Shown: positions 47,461-59,560 of the stretch, in pieces
Layout of the letters: every line of letters begins with the position of its first letter
Numbering within the stretch: the first letter of the stretch is position 1
Assembly: GCA_947579605.1 (NCBI GenBank)
Contig: OX388307.1
Coordinates: forward strand, 22,979,237 to 23,043,236
DNA: 64,000 bases
Reading direction: 5' to 3'
Source of the DNA: Athripsodes cinereus
Taxonomy: Eukaryota > Arthropoda > Insecta > Trichoptera > Leptoceridae
Notes under the pieces: generated by a model
What the model was told of the DNA's origin: nothing
Databases searched by the model: none
The model's input: only the letters and a program-made list of their open reading frames with translations
Made by a program: the position numbers and the translations under genes

Positions 47461-48849
47461 AAAAAGTGTTTTATTTATAATTAATTCAACATGAATTTCC
47501 ACCAAGAACCGTCGGTTGAATAATATCAATTATTTTTGTTTTGTTTTAGAAATAAGAAAAATATTTGTTTTAATTTATTTATTGGGTATATGTTAATTTA
47601 ATTTTTATTGGGTTTTATTTAATTTAATTTATGTTTTTAAATTTAATTTATAACAAAAATCCCAATATATCTTTTTAATAAAAAAAAAAATTGCTAATTA
47701 TATATATCAAGAAGAGTATTTTAAATGAGATTTTTACTAGATTATAATTTATACAAATACCTACCATCAACTGACGCAAAAAAAAGATTGAATTATCATG
47801 TGATTCACGCAAATATATAGATATAAAAATAAACATTAATTAAATTCTAGGTAGCTACCATATAGAATTACCAACTTTGAAAAGCTTACACTGCGAACAT
47901 ACACATAATATATAACACTGAATGAACGAATAATTTTATTATTTTTATAAGTGCCTACCCACTGTGGTATATGTAGGTAGGTACCAGAGCCTATGTCTAA
48001 TTAATTATAAATGTTAATGAAGTATTGTGCTTCTTCATATAATTTAAGTATAATAATTAAGTATTTTTATATAGATTCTGATATACGAGGTAGGTACATA
48101 ATATTATCTACATAACGTAGTAAATATTTCATGAAAAACACTCAACAAATTCAACATTCAAGCAATGTTGTTATTATTATTATTAGCCGATGTTTAAACG
48201 TGCGGAACATTAACGCTTAAATTATCGCCAAGGAAATGCTATAAAACAGTGAAAGATCTATATTAGAGATATAAATAATAATATATAATGTGTTAGGGAT
48301 GTAATAATAATAATAATGGCTGGCGAAAAGCAAAAGGTTAATCAATATTAACAGTGAATCGGCTGCAGGTCAATGATTAGCAGGCATTTAATACATTAAA
48401 TTTTACGAGCGTTTTGTTAAATGTGTCCCCTAGAATGAGATTTCTTCGGATGTTCTTCGACTGAGAGCCGTGGCGTGGACCGCACATGGTGCTGACGGAC
48501 TAGGAGATCAGATAACTTTACTTGTTACATTTTAAACATTAAACAAGTACTCAATATTATTTGAACAGATAAGTACCTAATTAGGTACTACAAGGTAGAG
48601 TTGGGAACTCAGTTAACCAACAATTTAACTCAGTTAATCGCTGATCCGTTAACGAAACAATTAACTCAATTATTCGATAAGCCCTGATTTTTTTTATCTA
48701 AGCCAAGTTGCAGTTTATTATCAGAGCTAAAAAATAATAAAAAAAGGATTCTGCACCAAAAGGTCGGGAGCTGAAAAAAAATTCTATGAGAAATTATTGC
48801 TGGAGGATCCCCCTCCCAAAAGAACTAAAGAACTCAATTTTCAACATAT
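47461..48849. other. AT-rich DNA without recognisable features
   Basis: A short GC-richer patch lies at 48425-48515 (GAGAGCCGTGGCGTGGACCG) without an interpretable frame. Nothing else is identifiable. Confidence 0.5.
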
Positions 48850-48900
48850 TCTTACACACTTCTTTCGCTTCCTCCACATTCATGTAACTTCTCATACATG
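48850..48900 (-). mobile_element. Short RTE element fragment
   Basis: CTTACACACTTCTTTCGCTT and CCTCCACATTCATG match 15611-15662 of the RTE element, in the same orientation, with few changes. Neither the tail nor upstream sequence is present. Confidence 0.6.
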
Positions 48901-51900
48901 TTTACCATATTTTATCGATTGATATTGAAAATTCAAACATTTTATACTGAAAAACCGAAACCAATTAATATGCACTATTAATTATCATCAGTTTAAAAAA
49001 CAACATCCATTTAATTGGTAAATACCTAATTGTTGTTTTTTCTAAAAGTATTGCTTAACATACATAGATCCGTAGTCTGACAAAGTCCCTATCTACATAC
49101 ATCGGGTTGTCTGGTGAAAATAACAAGTGTGAAATATTGTTTGTTATTTATGTTACATTTATATTAATTTTTATTGGTTTTTAATTTCATATACCACTGG
49201 AGTTAACGCTATAAATCATTAATAATTTGGATCATGCAACAGATTTATAGATCATATCTGCAAGAAATATTTGTAGAACATGACTATTTTATCATAATTA
49301 CAATATATAAGCCTTCAATCGAACATAAACCAATAAATAATTTTTCTTCCACACTAAATTATACACTACATGTATACGATCGATTCATTATATCTAGTCG
49401 ACGCGTATGAAATTAATTGCAATGCAGACATAATGGTATAGAGAAACATTAATATCACGCTGGTATAATACCTGTAAAATATTGAAAATATTCATGATTA
49501 AGAATCTCACACCTTGGAGCATGTGCGCATGGCTAATTGCGGTGAAAAGGTTTCAAATCAACAATTATTATATAAATATACATTATTACCTACCTATATC
49601 AACATACACATATTATGTACGTGAGCACTGAATACAACCAACTATTGATGTATTGAAAGCATTGGACAATATTATTAAATATACATAAATACCTAATTTG
49701 CGCCTTGAGGCACAGGTTTTAATATCGAATCAAAATACGAGTAAGTATTTTACAATTAATAATATAATGTTTAACATTAATACTTACATGCAGAGGTACA
49801 CAATTTGTCAGTACGAATATTTATAACTATAACGATTTACATTAGTTATTGAAATTGAATTTCAACTCAGTTATGAATCAGCTTCATTTCTGAAAATTTC
49901 AGTAATGAAAGTGAATAAATGTATCAACGTGAATAGATGAGCTACAAATGTTACATATTCATGTAGATTTTCATGCACATCTTTATTAAAAAAAAAAAAA
50001 CAAAAAAAAAACAAGAATTAAAAATAGTCATTCCTTAAAATAGTAATAAAGTTAATTGAAAACACAATAGTAAATTAGTAATTCCTGTTGACATTATTTT
50101 ATTTGCAAATAGATTTTTTAAAGCTTCCACTCTCATAGGAATTATAATATTTAACATTAAATTTGTTTTACGATGAAAATGGAAGCTCAGAAATAATGAA
50201 TTGAAAAATTATTGGATATCAACTTCCACGTAAGCATACGACACGATATTTTATCCATCAAGTTTGCATAAATTCAACTTACCTAATTCATAGAGTCAGT
50301 ATGTAGTTTAGAATCTGTATTAGTTGTTTCGTCATAAATATGATTAGGTATAACTACGTGTGTAGGTATATAAGAAGATAAATTCAGATTATTGTAAGGT
50401 GGGCGGCGTAAACTTAAGTAAGCTTTAAGTCTTTACGCTAACATTACAACAGTCATACAGACAGACCAACATTTATACCTAATAGATTCTATATCTATCT
50501 AATATTATTCCCCTTTGTAGAAGTAATGTTGGCCTCTCGATACAAAGTAATTACTGACCACATTTCGATATAATTTGCTATCCTCATGCACGAACTATTG
50601 TATGTATATCGAATACTTTATTGATGCACAAGGCGGCATGTTCTTATTGTGAGTACATAACTAACTCAACATACATATTATATACATACCTACCTACTTA
50701 TCTAGCCTACATAATGTATTCATATTATATCTATCATAACACATTTACCTATCCTAAGATACAAATATTATATAACAATCTTTCTACATTGTGTTACATA
50801 TACGTTCGGTTCGAAATTTTTATGTGAAGCCAAAATTTTAGTGTGGCAAATATTACTTTATATACTTGTTAATTTATTTGGAATATTTTAAGATTATCTA
50901 GATTGTATGTAGGTGCTTCTCTGTAACTTCAAATGTAATATTATTAAAAAAAAAATTTACACTTCCTTGCAGGATTGAACCAGTTAGTGGTAAAATTAGC
51001 ACAATTTTTTTATTCAATTATTGATATATATAAGATGTATATATTATATATATTTAAGATGTATTGATTATTGTTCAAAATAAAAAAATAAATGTGATAT
51101 CTCTAAAAGAACACACAGTTTTGCAAAGATAAGCGATAAAATCAATATTAAAAATAATCTGTAAAATGACATAATATATACATTAGTTAAATCGCTCAAT
51201 CATTTCAGATTAATACTGAATATGTATGCTATAATAACCCATTTATATCAGTGACTTGCTGGTGAATGATTTTCTTTGTTTCACATATTCGTCCTAAGCC
51301 GCTCAAAAGCTTATGCAAACAAACGTTTGAAAATTAAATAACAACACTCATGTTAATGTTCTTTACGGATTATCTTTCTAGTAAAATGAATATTACAGTA
51401 AATAACTAGATACTAAAACTAGTTGAAATGTGAGATTAAAATACGAGGGATATATCTCGTATCTAATTTATAGTAAATTCGTAATTGACATATCTACACT
51501 GAAAGCACATTAAGTAAATCAGTTGAAGAAAACTCAGCCTCCAATGAGCAATAAACATAATATTTACTCAATCAGCGAGCACATGAATTCATAATAGTTA
51601 CAAGCATACATCTATAAAGGCTCAAGCGCTTTATTCTGGGTTCAAATCTTGCTGAAGACGGTATGTTCTAGTGATGGTTGGTTGGACTTTATAAATGTTT
51701 TACAGCGTTGTGTGCATTCACTCGTTGTAAGAAGAACGAGTAGGTACTGAAAAACATACAGATAAAAAAGGTGGAAGAGGTGGACGTTACCTAGGCGAGT
51801 AGAGCTCTTAAACCAGCCGAAAGTCAATACGCAAGCATTGGAACTCTCTGTCTATCCACAAAAATGTGATTCGTAGTATCAGTTTGCAGTACGTCTGTCG

Positions 51901-52986
51901 ATAATATACAGGTATGTATATAATATAAATCCTTCGTAATTGGAAATTATTTATTGGTATTATCACATACGCGTTAGTATGACATAAATTATCAATGTAA
52001 TTCATATTATTAAGTTATGCATGCCAAAAGAATATTAAAGATTGCCTTAGAAATACGATGCCTACATAAAACATGCTTTTGTACCGACATACGAGTATTA
52101 AAATAATGTATAGGAGTCTATGGAAAATCTATACGAGTGTACCAAAACACAATAAAAGAGCCACCTTCATAGAGCATGTTTATAGATTGTAAACTTCTAC
52201 AGATACATATGTTAATGACAACTTAATGTTTTCGTATAAACAGTAGGTACCTATGTAAAGATAGGTGTTCACTTAAAAAGGCGTCTTACCGTGGCATTAT
52301 TACACATAAACACCTTTGAAAAATATTAAACTCTTTATATCAAACAATATAATAACGATGATATTTATGTGTGTAGTATGTACCTAATGATATAGGAGCA
52401 AAAATAATACGTTTACTGTTCATCATTCATAGCAAAGTAGAGTGAGTATACGAGTAGGTACCTATAGTAGTAGGTAAAGTATAAAATATAGAGAAAAGTT
52501 CATATGATTATTTTCATTTTGCATTAAAGGTGGTGATTGTGCGGGCAATTTATTCCTAGCCCAAGGGATCAAGGAATGTTGAATATAATGTAGCAAGAAA
52601 TGTACAATAATATTGTTATGGTTATTGAATAATACATTAATAATATCAAAATGGAAGATAGATACATTGTTATTAGATACATATACTCGTACATACAACA
52701 GTACAACAACTAGTTCAGTTCTGAGATCAATTAGAGGTGTTGCGTTACATTTACAACGAGCCAAATGGAAGATGTCGTATAAGAGGATTATACGTAGGTA
52801 TACATATAACTACTAACCACGGTATTTATATTTTATGTATGACAGAGGGTAATTAATACAAAGACAATAATGAGAATAGCTAAACTAATTTTGTATAGAG
52901 AAGTTCTATACTTATATATTGCAAATAAATTTCGGATTGTAGCGTTTTTGCATCGGAATATTGTAGATCGAAGGGAGTTTACATAT
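48901..52986. other. Long AT-rich stretch without genes
   Basis: Poly(A)-rich runs lie at 49988-50013. No gene, RNA or repeat family could be supported. Confidence 0.5.
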
Positions 52987-53160
52987 CTACTACTACTGTC
53001 CCATCATGGTATATCCCAAAGTGGGGTAGCTAGCTGACCAGTCGTATACAATAAACATGCAGCCTGTCCTCTCCGTAAAACGTCTTTATTTTTTCGAACA
53101 CTTGCATTTTACAAGACATTCGAAAACTTACGGAAAAAAATGGAAGACCAATTCTCCAAG
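52987..53160 (-). mobile_element. Mini-RTE derivative, internally shortened
   Basis: Read on the minus strand it has CTTGGAGAATTGGTC, CCGTAAGTTTTCGAATGTC, TTGTAAAATGCAAGTGTTCG, GAGAGGACAGGCTGC, CTAGCTACCCCACTTTGGG, ATATACCATGATGG and TAG units. The GCGATGAGG..CCACC segment seen in the full copy is deleted. Both ends are retained. Confidence 0.75.
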
Positions 53161-54381
53161 GTTAAAATAATTATTAAATTTTTAAACTTCAACATATCAA
53201 CCGATGGTTTTTGGTTCATGATAATACGATACAAAATATAAAACAAAGTAAAGTGATCTTATTTGTCTAATTTTTTTTTTATCTTTTACACACCAGTAGT
53301 TATGTAAGGAATAAATGTAGATAGATAAATAAAATAAAATTAAAAAAAAATTACCCGGCATTGGATTCAAAAGTTATTATTTGTATTTTGCATAACTTCA
53401 ATTCAAAAATAGGTACCTACCTATTTATTAAACAAATGTCAATAAAGAATTTCGCGTCTTATGACCATGACTGTTAAAGTGACCAGTTCGTGCTGTTACT
53501 TACACACATCAATATTTCTATAAAATGTTAAGGTGCTAAAAAGACGAGGGTAGGATGGAAGTTTATAGAGAACGATCTTGATAGGGAAATGGCCCAAGGA
53601 CATGTAACAGGTCATCAAGGCTGCAACATCTTGTTAGGAATAAGTCACGGAATATTCTCATGCACTTGCGCACCAAATACATCACACAACTGCATTCCTA
53701 TATCTCATTTATATACAAACACTAACAACGAGACTTATGAATAGATTCTGTCGCTGTTCAGAGAACTCAAATTTAACTCCAATCCTGCCTCAGGGAATAA
53801 CAGCTATTTGTAATCATCCGTAAATCATTTGCGGCTATAATTTAAATAGTTACAATAACAACAATAAATGAACACTTTAATGAACGAATCTTATTTATAT
53901 TAATTTTCCACCTAACTCACAGCTGTGAAGGAGGATGATTATTGAAATTAATTACAGTTCATAATAAAACAGAATTTTATGGAAGACCCACACATATTTT
54001 ACTATCAGTTATTCGAATTCCATGCAGTTTTAATTTAATTCATTATTCCATGCACTGTATACAAGTTACCATGTGTGTATATTTATGTATATATATGTAT
54101 ATTTTCTATATTATTTTTTTTCGTGTATCCAAACACGATGAGCAGTCCTACCCCATCCCTTCCACTTTATCCCATCCGTCCCTACTCAACATCTGTGTCG
54201 AGTCGCTTATCCGATGTTATTTCTTTTGATTAGGTTTGTTTGAGTAGCTTATTTTATGTGTAAATTTATTTTGGTATACAGATGTGTTTATTTATATATT
54301 TATCTATATATATCTTAAATTATTTTATTTTGTTTTACTTATTTATTTATATATTATTATTATTATTTGTTTTTGTTTAAT
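53161..54381. other. AT-rich DNA without recognisable features
   Basis: Nothing identifiable. A 95-codon plus-strand frame at 53942-54229 has no motif. Confidence 0.5.
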
Positions 54382-54531
54382 GGGTTAGTTGGAAGATATT
54401 GCGCTTCAGCAATAAACTCGCCCATTGCACAAAATTATGTATTTTATTGTTATGTTACCATGTTTTTTCTTCTTTGTATACTAATTTTGTGCAATAAAGA
54501 TTATTATTATTATTATTATAAATATTATTAT
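54382..54531 (+). mobile_element. LINE family A 3' end with (TTA)n tail
   Basis: GTTAGTTGGAAGATATTGCG, CTTCAGCAATAAACTCGCCC and ATTGCACAAAATT are followed after about 50 bp by TTTTGTGCAATAAAGATTAT and TTA units. It is the plus-strand counterpart of the ends at 3954 and 23513. A separate short relative (AAATTGCCTTAAGGCAATAA) follows at 54604-54623. Confidence 0.65.
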
Positions 54532-54593
54532 CAAAACGTACTCTGTATACCTGCACCACTATTTTCATTTGATTTTCCCTCTCAAAATTGTTT

Positions 54594-54660
54594 GATCGTC
54601 AGAAATTGCCTTAAGGCAATAAACACATATTGTTATTTTATACAATTAAGTTTATTTCGA
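54594..54660 (+). mobile_element. LINE family A-like hairpin fragment
   Basis: It holds the ATTGCCTTAAGGCAAT hairpin and AAACACATATTGTTATTTTA, with a shortened 3' end. Assignment rests on the hairpin and its position beside the longer copy. Confidence 0.35.
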
Positions 54661-54706
54661 TTTAATTTAATGTTTCAGTGTTAACACTGTGAAACAATAT
54701 TTAAAA

Positions 54707-54935
54707 TAATTTTGTAATATAAAATTAACACTGTTTTTTGTTTCTGAAACGTTTATATAACGTATATCATAAAGACACTTAGTGCTTTCACCAACAAATT
54801 GGCATCATCAGTGATGTTTTATAAGTTTTATACTCAGCCCTAATGGTGCCAATCCGTTGGTGGAAGCGCTAGATATCTTTGTGGTTTGAAACTCACTTGT
54901 AAAATAAAACAGTGATAATTTTATATTTCAAAAGT
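54707..54935. mobile_element. Inverted element with hammerhead-like motif H2
   Basis: The two arms (about 54707-54815 and 54838-54935) are diverged inverted copies around a short AT-rich spacer. The left arm, read on the minus strand, has CTGATGA (54805-54811), T, GCCAA-TTTG-TTGGT, GAAA (54786-54789), then A(G)CAC-TAA-GTGT and C, ending in GTC (54774-54776). Core, stem II and stem III are all formed apart from one bulged G. The right arm, read on the plus strand, is decayed (CTAATGG, GGAAGC). Outward-facing motifs in inverted arms agree with the other elements listed here. Confidence 0.6.
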
Positions 54936-56330
54936 TTATTTTGTTTTCTAGAATGTTTATTCTCAATCATCATCATCGTAATTGAACAACAGTCTGTTAG
55001 GGTCCTTAGCCTCCACCAACAATCGTCATCACGTAAATAAATCTACAAATGAATCATCCACAACTCTCAGTCAAATTTATCCACTTTTTATAAAATGTTA
55101 AGTTTTAATATTTATTCCCGATTTTGCAAAGTAAATTTAAAAAGTAAAAGCTACGTAAGTGATTATTTTATAAAACATTCATCATAAAACTATATTTAAT
55201 GATTTTTTTAAAATTAAACATACTTGCCTCATAAACAAGACGTTGGCGTCGTAGAATTTATTACCAGGATAAGCAGTTTAATTTTGTTTGTTTTTCGGAC
55301 TACTCAGCTTAACTATGTTGCTAACATAAAAAAATAATCTCGAATGGCATGGGCTTATTTTGTCAATTTAGTTGTATAATTGATTTTTCAATTTTCACGG
55401 TGTTCAAACAAATAGGTACTAAGATGTATACTAAATGTGACAAGTGAGTGCTGCTTACAAATACCTGAGCGTTTTGTATTATTTTACAGTGAAAATAGAC
55501 GTAGGTGAGTAACATAACAACTTACAGCAATAATAATACTATAATGGTGATCTTTCTGATAGGAGCACCAGCACAGCCAGTACACTGTAATAATATAATG
55601 CGTCGCGTCGCATCGCCTTGTACTTGACTTGTAACTCTCAACAATCATATATACACACATAGCAAGTTCAATAGATATTACACAGGGCTGCGAATACAAT
55701 ATAGTAAGATACAACATTGTACTTTTTCATACTATGTACTATCTAGTGGTTGGGTGTGGAGGAGACATTAGGACAAGGAATGCTGTGTTGTCACACGCTC
55801 AAACATCAACGAAGTACTTACATTATTCCAATTTGTTGTTATTATTACAATATTGTTATTACTATACAAGGACTACCTACCTACACAAGTTCTCATGATA
55901 AATTCAAGAGTGAATTGGATCCCTGATGTATGAAATGAAACTGTAATAATATTATTATAAAGTTAATACAACATTTTGCATGTTGCCTCTAAAGTGACGT
56001 AGTGAGTAACTTAGTATGTATGTAAATACAATACAAATTGTATATTATTACAGAATACAGTTCCTTTGACAAACTAGATAAAGTATGCACCAGTGTTTAT
56101 ATATAACTAATATAAATGAATGAAATGAAACGAAAATTAACTTATCAAATTCTTGATCTCTTTTTAGCTAGGTATGTATCCCATGAAGTGTAAGGAACTG
56201 ATGAAATAAAGATAAAAAAAATGAAAGTACTTTGTATTTTATAGGTATATAAAACATTAATGTTGTTGACCGAAGGTACTTGTTGGAAGTCCATTTCAAG
56301 ATAATTGAAAAAAACACAATATGTAGTTAA
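54936..56330. other. AT-rich DNA without recognisable features
   Basis: Nothing identifiable. Confidence 0.55.
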
Positions 56331-56463
56331 CTTCCAAATGACTTTATTAACTTCGCGTACTAGTATTCGGAGACTCTCGTCTTCATCATTAGGCGATTAG
56401 TAAAAACACTTTTTTACTAATCGCCTGATGATGGAGACGGAAGTTAATAAAGTCATTTGGAAG
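56331..56463. mobile_element. Inverted element with hammerhead-like motif H3
   Basis: The arms start and end with CTTCCAAATGACTTTATTAA and its complement. The right arm has an intact CTGATGA (56425-56431), but stem II is cut short. The left arm, read on the minus strand, keeps the whole layout: CTAATGA, T, GAAGAC-GAGA-GTCTCC, GAA, TAC-TA-GTA, C. It carries one core change (G5 to A) and one stem mismatch. The arms differ by a block of about 22 bp. Each copy is therefore defective in a different way. Confidence 0.55.
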
Positions 56464-57577
56464 GTATATAAAAACTATATTTTATTTACTCATGCAACTC
56501 ATTATTGTAAATTGAAAAAAAAAACATTGAAAGTTCATAAACAAAAGGAATTATACACAAATCAATCCACAGAGAGCAAGTTTATTGAAAAAACAACGAA
56601 ATTTTCATAATTTCTACTCCATTCACTACATACATATTTTTAAATCGACTTTCGATTAAATCAATTTCATTCATGTAACAAATTCTGTTTGTAATATAAA
56701 TCAGATAAAATAATTCATTTCTTTGACATTTAAAACCGACGTTTAACAATAGTAATTTAGAAAACTGGATAGATTCGTACTTCTTACAGTGAAGTACATA
56801 CATTAAGGCAGTTATCATGAAAATCATTTACCCGCACCAAAGTATTGAACTCGTATATTATCGGTGTACTCCATCTAGTTATTATTGTAAAGAGTTGTGC
56901 TAGTGTAAGATATTTAGATTATGATATAAGCACTTTGTTTATGTGATTTTATATGAAATTAACTAAGACTATAATCAATGCGATTATTACAAATTTATGA
57001 TACTTACAAATTGCTACCAGGTGTAACAATTTACAAATATTCTCTGTGTAAACCACTAAAGTTAGTACGAATAGTCGTATAGGTATCTACTACTAAATGT
57101 GCAGTTGAGTAAACATAGTAAGTTACTTGTCATAATAACACCCCCGATTTATTATTTTACTAGCGGCGTAGGTATACAGTTCTCTGCAATTTGTAATGCG
57201 ATATCGGTAAGCAATCTTTTATTGCATGTTGTTCTACAATTGCAAGAAGAGATAGTTCACAATGTATTATTTGTTTAAAATCTCTTATTTTTTAGATGTA
57301 TACTTAAAAGAAATCAACAAAGGTTGTGGAAACTGTAATTGTTAATTGAGCAATACGAGTAAGTATCTTATTTCTAGCACCCATAGCAAACATGTGTCAA
57401 TTGAGGCTTCTTTTTACATAAAATTCCTAATTATTTCGAAGCAAAATTGTATTATGACGGAGAATCTTTCGAGCCGTTGGTAATATTGTATTTGAGAAGA
57501 AAATTTTGAGCAAAATTTATTAGTTGTTAAAATGATTTTAAAAACACTGTATAATTTCCAAATTAAATTTATTCACC
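56464..57577. other. AT-rich DNA without recognisable features
   Basis: Nothing identifiable. Confidence 0.55.
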
Positions 57578-57616
57578 TCAAACGTTTTCGCCAAGGCTTC
57601 TACTTGGCATCATCAG
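57578..57616 (-). ncRNA. Hammerhead-like motif H4
   Basis: On the minus strand it reads CTGATGA (57616-57610), T, a perfect six-pair stem II GCCAAG/CTTGGC, GAAA (57589-57586), AA-CG-TT and T. This is a minimal core with a two-pair stem III. Downstream in the same direction come AATAAATTTAATTTGGAAAT, like the segment that follows motif H3. No inverted partner is present. A G-rich tract lies about 60 bp away on the plus strand. Confidence 0.55.
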
Positions 57617-57678
57617 GAGGACTAATTAGTTAAAGTTCATATTTAGTGAGTATGTTTTCTATTACTAACTTATACTAA

Positions 57679-57716
57679 GGGTGGGGGGGAGTTTGAAGGT
57701 GGGGGAGAAAGGGCGG
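57679..57716 (+). other. G-rich tract with quadruplex potential
   Basis: Four G runs (GGG, GGGGGGG, GGGGG, GGG) separated by short loops occur within 38 bp of otherwise AT-rich DNA. Sequence alone allows a quadruplex on the plus strand. It may be part of the element that carries motif H4. Confidence 0.5.
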
Positions 57717-58593
57717 AGTTGAGGGTGTTTGATAAGAGGTTATTATTAGTTGTTTTCAAAAATTATTACTTAAAAATAAACTACGTAGAATAGGTGTAGA
57801 AATTTGCCATTTTATATCCATTAAATAATAAGCAGTGATGTAAATTTATTTAGAAGGAGGTAGATTATATAGTTCCTACAGCAATCTGATGACACCAAAC
57901 AGTAATTATGTACCTACCACTCTGTAGATAATTTCAACCAGATTAGCTGTTGGGAGGTGTCTAGTCTGCAACATTATGAATCCTTGCAGTATAATTGTGA
58001 GTCCAGCCCATACCGTTGCATTGAGTATCATACATCTATTCTAGTGGAGAGCATTGTGTTTCATTGTGTTATTATTCCTGCTAACTGATTTTAATAATAA
58101 TTAACTGCAGACACTCTGATAAAGAGATTTCGCTACTTTCAATAATAAACGACTTTGATATCAAGACGTAAAACTTTATTAGATACAGGCGGATTGAATT
58201 AGTCATTTCGTTGTTGAGTAGACGGTACAGCACTTACTAGGCTATTGTTATATGAAGGCAGTTAATATTCCATTGTAAGAATGATTTAATTTAATGTTTG
58301 ATTATATTACAGCCAATATTCTTGTGCAGATAATATCAATTTCAATTAACGTCAGAAATGATTAGTTGTATACCATATCTGAATAATATAATTTACACCT
58401 AGAATAAAATGCAGATACAATGTAAATACATTTTATTCGACCGTACGAATGAATACCTCTATCGGAAAGTTCTCCATAGATATTTATTATTGCTTAACAT
58501 ATGAATCATGATACATGACAGTCATACGTAATTTAGTATTAACTGTTCACATTTAGTATTAATTACACATTGTCAACATAGTATCACACATTA
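57717..58593. other. AT-rich DNA without recognisable features
   Basis: Nothing identifiable. Confidence 0.55.
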
Positions 58594-58688
58594 TTTTGGT
58601 TAGCTGGAAGATATTGCCTCCAGGCAATAAGCTCGCCAATTGCTCATGATTTTTTTCTGATCAATAAAGTGTTATTATTATTATTTTA
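58594..58688 (+). mobile_element. LINE family A 3' end with (TTA)n tail
   Basis: It contains TTAGCTGGAAGATATTGCCT, CCAGGCAATAAGCTCGCC, ATTGCTCATG, then GATCAATAAAGTGTTATTAT. It is shorter than the copy at 54382 but collinear. The TTGCC-TCC-AGGCAA hairpin is intact. Confidence 0.65.
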
Positions 58689-58772
58689 CTCTCCACTATT
58701 TTGCATTATATTATTTAACATTATCGCTTTTCCTTAGACGACTTTTATTATCATATCAAATATTAATTTTAT

Positions 58773-58860
58773 AAACATATTTGATATCAATAAAACACTG
58801 TTTTACTTTTCACTATTAATTAAAAAGTAAAACAGTGTTTTATTGATATCAAATATGTTT
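58773..58860. repeat. Perfect 38-bp inverted repeat
   Basis: The arms 58773-58810 and 58823-58860 are perfect complements (AAACATATTTGATATCAATA and onward) around a 12-bp spacer. It sits 50 bp from the larger inverted element that follows. It could be a small foldback element or an inverted duplication of local sequence. Confidence 0.85.
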
Positions 58861-58912
58861 AAAATGTCTTTTCACAATGTGAACACACAAACTCTAGATC
58901 ATTTATTAATTT

Positions 58913-59560
58913 TATATTGATATAATGAAAACAAAATTGTTTTTGGTTTTACTACGATTTATTTGTTAAATAAGTAACCAAGTTTCGACCTATGAGGTCA
59001 TTGTCAAACTAAATTTACTATAGGCCGTGTTGTTACTTAAATACTATGTCTTAGTAGGTAGGTATAACAATATATTCTTATATCTAAGGTTTTATACAAT
59101 ACAAATTTATTGAGGGAAATTCAGAAAGAACAGTTGGTTGTTTTGTATATGATTTAAATTATATTGATTCTATATAATGTGACATTTTATTGGTAAAGAT
59201 TAAGGAAGACAGTTGGTTAGTATTGTATAAATGAATGAAATTGTATTGGGTATTTTGACTTCAACTAATTTAATCTTTACCAATAAAATGTCACATTATA
59301 TAGAATCAATATAATTTAAATCATATACAAAACAACCAACTGTTCATTCTGAATTTCCCTCAATAAATTTGTATTGTATAAAACCTTAGATATAAGAATA
59401 TTTTGTTATACCTACCTCCTAAGACATAGTATTTAAGTAACAACACGGCCTATAGTAAATTTAGTTTGACAATGACCTCATAGGTCGAAACCTGGTTACT
59501 TATTTAACAAATAAATCGTAGTGAAACCAAAAACAATTTTGTTTTCATTATATCAATATA
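58913..59560. mobile_element. Large inverted element with variant hammerhead-like motif V4
   Basis: Two 290-bp arms (58913-59202 and 59271-59560) match as inverted copies with only a handful of mismatches, around a 68-bp spacer. Each arm carries, reading outward, TTGACAA, T, a stem GACCT-CAT-AGGTC, GAAA (59487-59490 in the right arm) and ACC-T-GGT, followed by T. Stem I can form three pairs (AGT with ACT). Compared with a standard hammerhead core, positions 3 and 8 are T and A in place of C and G. The mismatches include one in stem III of the left arm. There is no open frame of note. A decayed single arm is at 60236-60352. Confidence 0.75.
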
